From Solanum dulcamara (Eukaryota > Streptophyta > Magnoliopsida > Solanales > Solanaceae): a stretch of DNA of 64,000 nucleotides. The notes below the pieces were generated by a model. That model was not told the DNA's origin. It worked only from the letters and a program-made list of their open reading frames with translations, and searched no databases. This document shows positions 34,305 through 45,545 of the stretch, one piece after another. Where the stretch lies: contig NC_077245.1 of NCBI RefSeq assembly GCF_947179165.1, forward strand, positions 40,479,286-40,543,285. Direction: 5' to 3'. Each line of letters begins with the position of its first letter. The first letter of the stretch is position 1. The position numbers were made by a program, and so were the translations under genes.

Positions 34305-37300
34305 TGTCACGACCCAACTCCGTAGGCCTTGACTGGTGCCCGAGTTGGGCACCCATACGTACCCTTAGCCCCACTTAGTACATTAATCGAATAAACATAG
34401 GTAATGATTAGAAGGGATCTCTAAACAGATATAATGCACGAGGGCCGATAGGCCATCACGAAACACAAAACATATATACAAACCCCACATCTCATGTCTA
34501 CAGACCTCTACGGAATGATATCCTATTCATATGATGGGACAGGGCCCCGCCGTACCCCTGAACAACGTATATATATATATATACAACAAAAAGTATCAGT
34601 ACCAAAATAGGGTTCCGGACAAAGGAGCACTGTCGACCAACATGGTGGATGTCCTAAGCGAGCGGATCAGCAAACCAATCATCTGTACCTGCGGGCATGT
34701 AACGCAGCCCCCGAAGAAAGGGGGTCAGTACGGAAAATGTACCGAGTATGTAGAGCATAAACTGTAATAAGTAAAGTTATTTCCAGAGCAGAAAGTGCAA
34801 AAATGAGCAAAATATCCAGAAATATCAAATGCTTATCAAACCACATATAATGGGTTGTAACAAGTAAAGTTATTACCGCAATAGAATGTACAAAACTGAG
34901 CAAAATGTCTGGAGATATCAACTGCTGATCAAAACCTCAGATAATGTATGCAGAAAAACATATGCCATATCCAGCCCCATTATGGGACTCGGTGAACAAA
35001 TGTGGTCACCCTCCTGTCATTGGCGCCACAGCACAGCATAACACCAGAATAGGGAATATCTCCGTAACAAATAATATCATATCATATCAGATGGCCATAT
35101 CAAATCATATCATATCACATCATATCATATCATAAGCATATGTGTACATGGCACAACATAACTCCGTGGCATAACATACACCACCCCATGTACATGTCAT
35201 ACCTGCCCCCCTCACATCGGGACACGGCGAACAATACAGAGAAGTATGCACGATAACATATCCTGGCCCAGGCTCAGTGAAGGAAGCATTGAGGCATCCA
35301 CGAGTGGAGTAGTGAGAAACTATATGCAATTTAAATCATATTTAAGACTCAATGGAATAATCAGAATGAGCTATCATTTAAAAATCGAGATGAGACTCAT
35401 GTCAAGTACCTTTCGAAAGTTACCCTGGATTATATCAGAATAAATCTTCTGGAATCATATAGACGTATCGAAGCATAATAAAATACCTTTTGGAAATCAA
35501 GGAATTGGCCATCCTAATGGCTCTAGGAATAGGAACCTCTTTAAAATTATATAAAAGTCATATTTTTGTTTCATAAATACCATACCAAAACAAAGATTAG
35601 CTTTACATACATATGTCAAAACATGAAAATTGAAAGAATATGCTTTACATACTTATGTCAAAAACATGCCAAAAGAAATAAAGGTTTTACATACTTATAA
35701 CAAATACATGCCAAAAGAAGAGAAAGTATAAGCTTTACGTACTTATGACAAAGACATGCCAAAAGAAAGAAAGGTTCGCTTTACGTACCTCTTACGGATT
35801 ACTCTTAACTATGCTCGCCTCGTCGTCTCTTGAACCTATTTAACATGAAATTTATACTAAGGTTAATAAACTTTCACTTTCCAATTTCCAACTCTACACC
35901 CAAGTAACCATAGGAATCATTTCCTTATCTATGTCTCTCGACTAGTTTATTACTAGCTCTGAATCTACCGAAAATCGGGCAGCATCTCCCCTGTAACTTG
36001 AACATTCCCGAGTTTTCAACTCGGCCACCATGTCAACAACCATACCAACAACAACAGCCAGCAGAATGTATACAAGTAAATCACTTCACCTTTACACAAT
36101 ACAAGCTCTATACAACTCATTCCAAACTACGGTACCAAAATAGAGTTTTTAACCTTTATTTCATAAAATATGTAGTCATACCAAACGGAAGGTTATGTGG
36201 ATGCAACTAGTAGAACCCACATCCATTTTTGAGCACCTTACAGCCCTGCAACACGCAATTAAACCACCACCAAACTGCAGCACCACCAAACAACACACTA
36301 CGCGACTTCCATTTAACTACTACGACTTCCATTTAGTTTGTTTCTAACGTCAAGCATCATTATACATTTTTTTCCACTTCCAGTATATTTTAAGACATGT
36401 AATATACTTCATAACATCATCATAAAGTCCAGTTCAAAACAGAAAACTTTACCTTTCCCGAAATTCACCAAAACTCGCCAAAACTTGCCTCGGAATTTCC
36501 TTTAGCGCAGCTGAAACTTATGGGCTGTTTGGTAACATTTTGGGCTGACTCAAACCCTAAAATTTCATTACTAACATCTTCATAACATAATGTTATATCT
36601 CATATAATTAATTCTCGGCAGGGAATCGGAAAACTTACCTTTTTTTTCCTCCCAAAACCGTAGCTCTTTCTTCTTTCTAGCCTAAGTTTCTCTTCTCTTC
36701 TCTTCTTTCTTTCTCTTGTCATTTCGTTTTTCTTGTATTGAAATCTCTAGATGAGTGTGGAAATTAATGAGTCATAAGACTCATATATATATACAACTTT
36801 AGGGGTGACACATGTCATCCCCTAAGTGGTGACACGTGTCAAGCCCTAAGTGGTGACAAATGTCAAGATCTAAGTGGTGACACATGTCAAGGTTTCATTG
36901 GTCCAACACACCCCTTTTATCCAATCATGGGCTGCCATGTGGCATGTGGGTCCCACATGAGTCTTCTTGAAGACTTTGTGAAATTCTCATTTTACCCCTA
37001 GCCTTCCACAATATTACCATAGGCCACTTTGCGAATTTTCCTTTTTGCCTTTTGCCTTTTCCAATATTTCCACACTATTAATGATCATAAATAATATTCA
37101 TATCCAACTTGTATATTAAATAAATTTTGGAAGATGTTCATTCCCTTAACTTTACCACGGCTACCTTAAAACATCCAACCGTATAAAATACGGGATATAA
37201 CATCCTCCATGAGAAATTCCAATTTTTGCCCCTTACTTTTTCTAATATTTCCAAGTTGAAATTCCAATTTAGTAATAAGAATTTTGTATCCAACAAGATC

Positions 37301-37372
37301 AACCATAGCCTTGCCCTTGACTTATTACCGTTATCCCGAAATGCCCTAATGTGCAAAATACGGGTTATAACA
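34305..37372 (-). mobile_element. LTR5 (S3), full length
   Basis: 3068 bp from TGTCACGACCC to GGTTATAACA. It is the 5' LTR of the S3 element. After its right end come five bases, TTCTT (equal to the first bases of the S3 PPT complement), and then the duplicated 884-bp block, so no clean target-site duplication is seen. TATA is at about 36784-36794 and CACGTG at 36833-36838. Confidence 0.9.
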
Positions 37373-37377
37373 TTCTT

Positions 37378-38261
37378 ATGGTTACACTCTTTTATTTTTA
37401 TACGCAGCAGCCTTCTAGTGTTATGTTGTTTAGGGTCTTGTCACAAACTTCTTACCGCTGCCTTATGTAGCATTCTGGCTTCCATCCAATTATTGGTAGC
37501 TTTCGGACCTTTCCAACTCGGTTCAACAAGATATCTTGTTGATGTTTAGATGTCCATCTCAAATATATTGCCATATCAGTTGCCTCCTCCTACTTTTGCC
37601 ATTTTCTCATTAACTTCCCCCCTTTAGAGGGTACTCGTACTTTCATTTGTTGGTACTTATAGTCATTCCAACTTCAATTAGGCAGTGCTAGTATTCTGAC
37701 GATAACTATTCCAGGTTTTCTCAAAGTAGTGGCTTTATCCCAAACTGTATCCTTTGTTTCTTGGAGTGAAGGTGGGTTGCACCATCTATTTCCTAAATTG
37801 GTTGTCCTCATCCTTGAAAAGTTCCACTATTCTCGGGGCGACGTTGTGCACATGCATCATTCCTTTATACCTTATGCCCCTTGCCCTTACTATGTACTCA
37901 ACACAGGCTTTTAACTTAATCAATGTATACCAGGTGCACCTTACTAGTGGTCCTACTTTATCCCTCTATAATTGTATCATACTGTTCAATTCATACTTAC
38001 ATATCCCCCTTTTAATTCATACTCATATTTAGTTCCTGACATCTCTTTGAGGTGTTTCTATTAGAGGTTCTTTCCCCAATTAGTCGGTGGAGAACTATAA
38101 CTATTATCGTAAACCATTCCCCACCCATTGTTGAAAGATCTCCGAACCTCTTAAACATCACAGTACTCTCGTTTTAATACTTGCCCGACCTGGTCTCCTT
38201 CTAAATTTATCCTCAAGTTATGAACAACTCGTTTAATTTACACTAGGAGTTGAGGGCTTGG
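37378..38261. repeat. 884-bp duplicated block, right copy
   Basis: Same length and nearly the same sequence as 26322-27205. It continues here into further S2 internal sequence (TCCTTTCAAAAAG), showing this is the original context of the block's right edge. Confidence 0.85.
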
Positions 38262-38893
38262 TCCTTTCAAAAAGAGTGAAACTCAATTACAGTTGGAAAT
38301 ACTGCGGTCTGAACTGTACTACTCAGACATACTTTTGTTTTTCCGAAATAAACTTCCCCGAGTAAAAAGGGTGTCCCTTATTGACGACCTGAAGGGTACC
38401 TTTTATAGCTTTAGTTAAACATAGTAGGGGTACTGGGTATTCACTTTTAAGGCATACTAAAAGTCTGTGTTCCATTTCCTTTTCTTGTCCAGGGAAAATT
38501 TCGGCAGAGTTTCCTCTATACTTCTTACTATCCCACAACCTGCAAGCAGAAAATACCAACAATGCCTCAAAGGGCCAACACATACACATTTATTCGTGTC
38601 ATATCATATTATCGCCATAATGCCTCACAGGGCCAATATACACATGTGTTTATCACATTTCTTGTTACAGCCGCATAGGGCCTTCTACATTATCTCAGAA
38701 CAACACTGACAAAATTACCCCATATAGTTAACCAAACTTCACCTATCTTGTGCCTGTAGCTTATTTAGTCCCTTGTTCGTCCCGATGACCTAGGAGGTGA
38801 AGTATAGTCTACCTCCTCATCTGTGTGCCATCTACTTATCTGTCCCTCATCATCTTCCCCACTTAAGTCCACAAGACATGAATAACACAGCGT

Positions 38894-39256
38894 TCACTGG
38901 TTTACCGAGGTCCAAGATAAGGGGCTCGAGTATGCAGTAACAATTACCGTAGAAGCCGACCTAACATAGTGCTCCGTTATCCAAGCAACTGGTGTGGCCT
39001 CCAGAATAGCTTCTCGGGTCATCGGACATTCTAGGGCTATCGCCGTTGGGCCTTCCAAGGAATCAACCTTACTAGTATACTGGAAGTCCTCTAAAGGATC
39101 AGTCTTGATCGAATAATTGGGGTCCTCCGAAGGGTCAGTCTCAATAGAATAACTTGGACTCTTCCTGCTCGGTCCTGGAGTTAGAGATCTCAGTCCCGAA
39201 GGTACCCTGGGGGCCTTTCCCACATCCCCTTCACTGGCTGGAGCTGGTTTTTCCAT
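38894..39256 (-). CDS. Small ORF after S2 leader with internal peptide repeats
   Basis: A 120-codon frame beginning MEKPAPASEGD, about 180 nt downstream of the leader hairpin, where gag would start. It is hydrophilic and acidic with three imperfect repeats of about 12-13 residues (SYSIETDPSED, NYSIKTDPLED, QYTSKVDSLEG). It has no CCHC, protease or capsid motif. I do not recognise it. Position suggests a leftover or replacement first ORF; it could also be chance. No equivalent was seen in S1, S3 or S4. Confidence 0.3.
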   Translation of the reverse strand: MEKPAPASEGDVGKAPRVPSGLRSLTPGPSRKSPSYSIETDPSEDPNYSIKTDPLEDFQYTSKVDSLEGPTAIALECPMTREAILEATPVAWITEHYVRSASTVIVTAYSSPLSWTSVNQ

Positions 39257-39439
39257 CCTTCACCCCAATTTGTACATATCTACGAGAAAATACATTAGAA
39301 ACAATTTCCGTTTTAGAGACATTACCATATACATAACAGTTTATTAAGGAAGGATTGTCCTAACGACACAGCTGTATCGCACGATCTTAGATACAAAAGA
39401 AAGGTAACATCTTAAATTCCCTGTAGCTTCCTATTTATA

Positions 39440-39459
39440 GATGCGGCGCGCAACACATC
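39440..39459 (-). other. DIS-like leader hairpin (S2)
   Basis: Minus-strand stem GATGTG/CGCATC with loop TTGCGCGC. Both stem arms differ from S0 and S3 yet pairing is kept (A-U replacing G-U, G-U replacing A-U). It lies 51 nt from the PBS. Confidence 0.6.
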
Positions 39460-39510
39460 GATAACCAAGACTCTAATAGACACAGTCTACAGACAATTCA
39501 AGGACGAACA

Positions 39511-39522
39511 GCTTGGATACCA
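39511..39522 (-). other. Primer-binding site (S2)
   Basis: Minus strand TGGTATCCAAGC, two mismatches to the iMet complement, 4 nt from LTR6. Confidence 0.75.
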
Positions 39523-39526
39523 CTTC

Positions 39527-40748
39527 TGTCATGACCCAACACCGTAGGCCACGACTTGGGTCCAACCTGGACCCCCTGTGTACATATCTATCAGCTGTGG
39601 TCACATTGAACTGTAAATAAAATAATATCATCTAATAGAGCCCCACTGGGCGATAACATTTTCATAAACCTGTAGCCCTTTTTGTTTGTATCAAAACATG
39701 ACAGGGCACGCAAGCCGACATGGATGCCATAACATAATAACATATATCATATATCATGTAGACCCAGCTGAATCAAACTGACATACACAACCCACATATA
39801 CATGTCTACAGACCTCTAAAAATATAAATGCCAACATATGGCGGGACAGGGCCCCCGCCGTACCCCTGAATAAATAAAAGAATTTTATACATCAATCGTC
39901 AGTTTAAACAAAACTAGGCTCTGATATAATAAAGTCATTCCCAGCTGAGCTGAGTGGAATCCTAAGCTGACGGACTCCCAAAACCTAAACCTATACCTGC
40001 GGGCATGAAATGCAGCCCCCCGAAGAAAAGGGGTCAGTACGATATATGTACTGAGTATGTAATATGTAACATAATACAACCGAAGGTATATCCAAAGTAG
40101 AGAAGTAGGGGAATCAATTATCAAATCCGAAATATGTACCTGTATTCTGTGACTCATAAAAGTATGCATGCTCAACTTATACAATATAGCCGGCCCTTTC
40201 AGGGGCCCGATGAATCATATATGTAGGACCATCATAGGATCGGCGCCATCACCCTTTATTACAATATATCATCATACATATATACATATGTACCGGCCCT
40301 CTAGTGAAGGGCTTGGTGGACAATGTAGTGAGTTGTGCATGATAACGTACCCGGCCTGGGACTTGGTGAAAGAAGTGTTACAGTATACACGAGTAGAGTA
40401 GTGAGTAAATAAATGCGATTCAAATCATTATCAGAGACTCGACAGAATAAGAAAGTTAAGCTTTTATTTAAGGACCCGAGTAACACTGTAGTCATCTCGA
40501 GTGTCCTTTAAATGCCATTATGGGCTGTCTCAAAAGTAATCTTGGGGACCCTAGACTGTATGAACGTAGGGCCAAATCGTTTAGAGTCGTTTGATAGTGC
40601 CATATTCTCCAACCTTTTCTACTATGGGGTATCACATTCTCCCTTTTTTAGAGTCGTTTGATAGTGTCGTAGCATATCCGGCTCACCTTATAATATCCAA
40701 GGAACTTATGAGAGATTCCAAGTTTAAAAAAAAGGGTGGGGTGTAACA
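39527..40748 (-). mobile_element. LTR6 (S2), internally deleted
   Basis: Matches the first 1.05 kb of LTR3, then jumps near 40585 to its last 160 bp, losing about 2.1 kb including promoter and U3. A GAGTCGTTTGATAGTG string occurs on both sides of the join. The right end GTGTAACA fuses directly to LTR7 without PPT or target-site duplication. Confidence 0.85.
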
Positions 40749-43323
40749 TGTGTCATCCCAGAGTCTTTAAGAAGGGAGGTTTACATCCAACTACTAATCG
40801 ACATATAGACGGTTCAGGCAAGGTAGCTAAACTACTTTAAGAGTTTGACACCTGGAAGTGAGTAAGAGACATGAATAATATTCAAAGCTAAAGAATAGAA
40901 TTACTCCAGAGCTCGTGTCATATATCATCTACCCTTGAGACAGGTCGAAATGAGGAAGGGATAGGCTTGACATATTTATCACTTCCCACCCTATAAGAGT
41001 TTAAAAGACAATAACTCAACTATTGTGGGAGTTTTAGTATCTGGAGGTGGATAGGAGTCAAGAAGTATGCTCGGGGATTTGTGCATGGGATCATCCCCAA
41101 CTTATACACAAATATATAATATTGCACTTCTAATAACTATATGCCAAGAGGAAGTAGATAGCTTTACATAGCCTCTATGTTTCATCATCGAGAAGATAGT
41201 GGGAGGCACTAACTTAATTAGCATAGGAGCTCTCACCTCAATTGGTAGGTAGTAGTCGTAAGTCATATTCAAAGCTTTCTAAGTAGGTGTATCCTAACAT
41301 TTCATATACACGTCACACCTAAAACTACGACATGCCAAAAAAAGGGAAAAAGACGCTTTACCTGCATTATATTTTATTATATAACAGCCTTAAAAGGTAA
41401 TAGCTCAACTATTACAAGAGTTCTACCGTCATGAAATAGATAAAAATTATGAATTGTACTCGGAGATTTATGAATGGAATTATCCCCATGTCTCATATAC
41501 AAACCATTCGTAACTTATATCTAAGACATGCCAGAAAGAAAGAAGAATAGCTTTACATACTTATGCCAAAAACATGCCAATAGAAAGCTTTATATACCTC
41601 TTATAGATTGCTTTGACCCCGGCTTGTCTCGTCGTCCTCTGGACCTATTTAACACGAAGGTAATACTAGTATCAATAATCTTTGACTTTCCAGCTTTTAA
41701 TTCTGTCACCAACTATCCATAGGAACCAATTCCTTATTCGCCTTCCTCGACTAGTCTCGACTAGTCTATTAGTTAGTTAAGAAGTTAACGATATTTGGGC
41801 AGCATCTCCTCGATAACATGCCCTATCCGAATTTCCAATTATGTCCCTAATCACTACATCCAACCAAAAACAACACTCTATAGCATATATACAAGAAATT
41901 CACATCAACATTACAAAATACAAACTCCAAACGACTCGCTCAAAGTTACGATATCCAAAATAGGGTTTCTAGTCTCTATTTTGTAGAGCCTTTAACCGTA
42001 CGAAGTGGAGGGTCATGTGGTTGAAAGCAATAGCTCCCAAACCTCTTTTAGAATACTTTTAGTCCATTCAACACACCACCACAAACCTACAGCATCACCC
42101 CACACGCACAACGCCTCCATTTGACTACAATTTAACTATAGCGACTTCCATTTTTGATTGTTTCCAACATCAAGCATTTCTATGATATTTTCACATTTAC
42201 AGCCACTTAAACAACATATAATACACTTCATACCAATACATAACTTCCAAATTTAATGTAAAGACCTTACCTTACTCGAAATTGGCCAACACTCACCAAA
42301 ACTATCAAAACATGAATTCAGGACAGCCTATTGACTTGTATTGTCGCTTAGTTTCGAAGGGGTAATTGAGGGAAACAGGATTTTTGGCCTCAACAAAAGT
42401 TATATACATGTGTCTTAGGGTCGCATAAAATTTCGAAACACCCCTAAAAAAAGTTTATACAAAATAATATGCCCAAAATACCAACAGCAGTCCGTGTAGG
42501 ATTTCCAAAACTAAATATGGGCAGCACCTCCTCGTTTCCCTAATGAGAAATTTGATGTTGTTAAACACCATCATATCACCGTAGGATACCTTAAAAATTT
42601 ATTCAAAGAGCAAAATTGAAACCTCACCTTGCCTTGGAGGGAACCCGTAGCTCTCTTCTCTCTTATTCTAGGTTTTTCTCTCAACTTATCTTTTAATTTC
42701 TAAGTGTATGTTGCTGAAAAATGAAAGGCTAGTCATCAATATACATATATATAGTCCCTTAGGAGGTGACACGTGGCATCCCCTAGGGGTGACACATGGC
42801 AGCCCCTAGGGCGCCACCTCACGCTATGTAGCCAATGGGTCCACACAAAGGTGTGTCACCTGCTTCCACGTGTCACTTTCATAATCTTCAATATGTACTT
42901 ATCACGTGCTGCCATGTGTCAAGTAGGTGAGTCACCTACTTGCTTCAAGTAGGTGCATCGTTTCCTTATTTCTTTTCTGTGGGTTCATATTCTCGTCACA
43001 CTTTAAGAGCCTATGTATTCCTTGCTACTCAATATCAACATGCACTTGAGTAGCTTAAGTACGTAAGACCTCCGAGTTAGTAACTTATGTAAGTCAATCG
43101 AGTCCTATGACTCATTTCTGGGCCTCCAACTCCTTTTGAATTTTAGAACCCTATTTCCAATCTTCCCTATTATTGGGGTATCTCATTCTCCCCTACTTAG
43201 AGTTGCTTGATAGCGTTATAGACTATCCAACTCACATGACGACTTCTAAGAAACTTAATAGCCATTCCACAAACTTAAGAAGCTTAAGAAGCATTCCATG
43301 GTACCAAAGTACGGGGTGTAACA
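40749..43323 (-). mobile_element. LTR7 (S1), left part missing
   Basis: Begins inside the S1 LTR at the position equivalent to about 15798 and runs to the S1 end TACGGGGTGTAACA. About 1.4 kb next to the PBS is absent, and a smaller gap lies near 42530. The TATA box (42741-42754) and CACGTG (42770-42775) are retained. The end abuts the ACTAA duplication, making it the outer 5' LTR of the array. Confidence 0.88.
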
Positions 43324-43328
43324 ACTAA
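43324..43328. repeat. 5-bp target-site duplication ACTAA, right copy
   Basis: Pairs with 9797-9801 and restores the LINE ORF1 frame. Confidence 0.9.
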
Positions 43329-45545
43329 TCTGGCTATCAAACAAACCAAGCATCCCAATGCTAATACTCCAACCCCTCCTAATCCTATCATCCCTCATAC
43401 ATTGGCTACTAAGTTGATAGCCCAAGAAGCTATGAAAACTGCTACTATTGAGATTACCCCTCCCAAAATTACCACAAAGCAGGGCTATCCAGCTGTTGTA
43501 TTTATACAGGAAGATTTCATGGTGAAGTTGGCCAATGATTGTAAGTATACTCTAATAGGCAAATTCACAAACACTATGCCTAAGAATGAAACCATTAGAA
43601 AGGAATTCATCTTGCAAACAAAGCTTAGAGGGGGAGTGAAACTTACCCACTTTAACTCTAGGCATCTGTATATAGCCCTAGACAATGAGTATGACCACTC
43701 TACTGTATGGTTCAAAGGAAAAATGTACATAAATGGCCAACTTATGAGACTTTAGCTATGGACCCCCACCTTCAAGCCTGATGAAGAAACTCCTTTAGTT
43801 CCTATATGGGCTATCTTACCCGAATAACCTTGGGACTACTATCGTCTTGAAGTGGTAATCCTATTATTATATCCAATTAGAAAGGTCTTGTTCTTGGACT
43901 TGGAAACCTACAAGAAAATAAGGGGTAGTGTTCCAAAAGTCAAAGTTCAAATTGATCTTACCAAACAAAGACCCAAGGATGTCTGGATGGGTATTATTGA
44001 GGAAGAAAATAGAGTAGGCAGGTGGCAGACTATTCATTATGAGGGGGTGCCAGACTACTATCATTACTGTAAGCATCAAGGTTACACCATTCATGTGTGT
44101 ACTGTTAAAAAAGAGATGAGGATAATTAGAAAAAGAAAGAGCAAGAAGAAGAAGCAAGAAATAAAGATAGGGCCAGCAATGACAAGAGTAAAGAACTAAA
44201 GTACCAAGAAGACAAACAAACTAAGGAACAACAAAACACTAGTAGGGCTGAAGCTAAAAAAAGAGACCAAGAATATGCAGGTTGGCAAATTCAAAGGAGG
44301 AAAGGCAAAAAAGATGGACAGAACTACCAACAACAACCACAACAGCATAAAACACAAGTATCCATGTCAAAAGGGTAAAGCTCAGTACCACCCCAACACA
44401 ATATCAGCAACAGCAATAAAGGAAAAACTCAACAGCAGGCAGATATGCTTATTAACTCTAACTCTAATACTTGTAATGATGACCCTAGAGTCCAGAGTGA
44501 ACCCCCCTCTCCCCATACAACATTGGATCCTAGTCCCCATAATCCCATGCAATAGGTTTTACATGTTAATGGAACTAGCAGACTTATAGACAAACAAAAA
44601 GATCATAATATTACTATCAAGTTTGAACCAAATACTGATTTGGATAATGTGAAATGCAATAATACCAAAGGAAAAATCCCATATATTGACTCAATGCTCC
44701 CACACCCCCATGGATCCCTTAATTATTTTAATATGTTAAATAATATTTTTGTTATGGCTGAAGAAGTCTGTGGAGGCGAGGTTGGGGAATATAGGAGAAA
44801 ATTACTAATCTGCAGGAAAGGGAAACCAGGGAGAGGGAAAATCTATTGATTGACCATAGGAGAGTCTCTAGAGCCTCTGCCACCACTCTTCCAGCAAATA
44901 TAAGGTCCAATATATAGGTTCAATAAGTTGATGTTCAAGAGGTTTCAGAGGACAAGTTCTAGCTTAATGAAATTGATAAGAAAGGTATTGAATCTCCAAA
45001 TCTCAATGAATAAAATATGGGTGCAGTGGCTCAACTCCTGAACAATAAATATACTCTATCTTTGAGTAAGAAGAAGAGGGATGCATTGAACAAAAAGCTA
45101 GCTAAGGCAAAGAAATATCTATCTAGAAAGTCACAGCACAGAGTGAACTATGTGTTGGTTGAAGAACAAGTAGGGATTCATGTGAATCCTCTTCAAATTC
45201 AAGCCAGCTCTACTACGTTGTGTGTGCTCAATAAAATATCCATATTAGATGACTTTGAGGATGAATATAGAACTATTCAATCTGAACATGAAGAGGATCC
45301 AGATTAAAGGGAACAATCTCATGATGAGGATGATAAAACTAGTGCCCCTCTTTAGAGGGCACTGGATGCTACCACGGATACTACAACTCAGTATGAAGAG
45401 TTGTAGGTCACTGAGAAACAGAGTTTATCACCCAGGGTCAGCAGGACAAGAAGAAGAAGAAAAAGAAGTAATAGATCTCTACTAGTTCAGCTAATGCTAC
45501 TTGGAAGAGTAGCATCAACACAAGGTCCAAATCTCTGAAATCTTG
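43329..45545 (+). pseudogene. LINE ORF1: DUF4283 and zinc-knuckle region
   Basis: The frame from 43402 contains a recognisable DUF4283 fold (GYPAVVFIQEDF, TLIGKFTNTMP, IRKEFILQTKLRGGV, RHLYIALDNEYDHSTVWF, then LWTPTFKPDEETP after an in-frame TAG at 43753-43755). A CCHC knuckle relic follows at about 44056-44100 (YHYCKHQGYTIHVC, with the first Cys and the His replaced by Tyr). Lysine-rich, low-complexity sequence continues to 45300 (for example KKKRDALNKKLAKAKKYL), then a charged tail. ORF1 proteins of plant L1 elements bind LINE RNA. The frame changes at least once between 44589 and 45017. Confidence 0.85.

Larger units (their letters stand above)
38262..39526 (-). mobile_element. S2 internal region, PBS-proximal part
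   Basis: Remainder of the S2 internal domain up to LTR6. It contains sequence related to S1 internal DNA (about 38480-38700, with a locally duplicated TGCCTCA(A/C)AGGGCCAA unit), the open frame 38894-39256, and the leader (39371-39526) with hairpin and PBS. Confidence 0.75.
9802..43323 (-). mobile_element. Nested multi-LTR gypsy array inside LINE ORF1
   Basis: Seven LTR copies in the same minus orientation alternate with internal regions: LTR1 (S1) 9802-13350, internal, LTR2 (S1) 14394-18598, internal, LTR3 (S2) 20401-23761, internal, LTR4 (S3) 27206-30223, internal with pol remnant, LTR5 (S3) 34305-37372, S2 internal again, LTR6 (S2) 39527-40748, LTR7 (S1) 40749-43323. Only the outermost ends share a target-site duplication. 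LTR2 and LTR3 each carry a PBS on the left and a PPT on the right, so each serves two internal regions. That is the signature of unequal recombination rather than simple nesting. No complete gag-pol is present. Confidence 0.85.
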
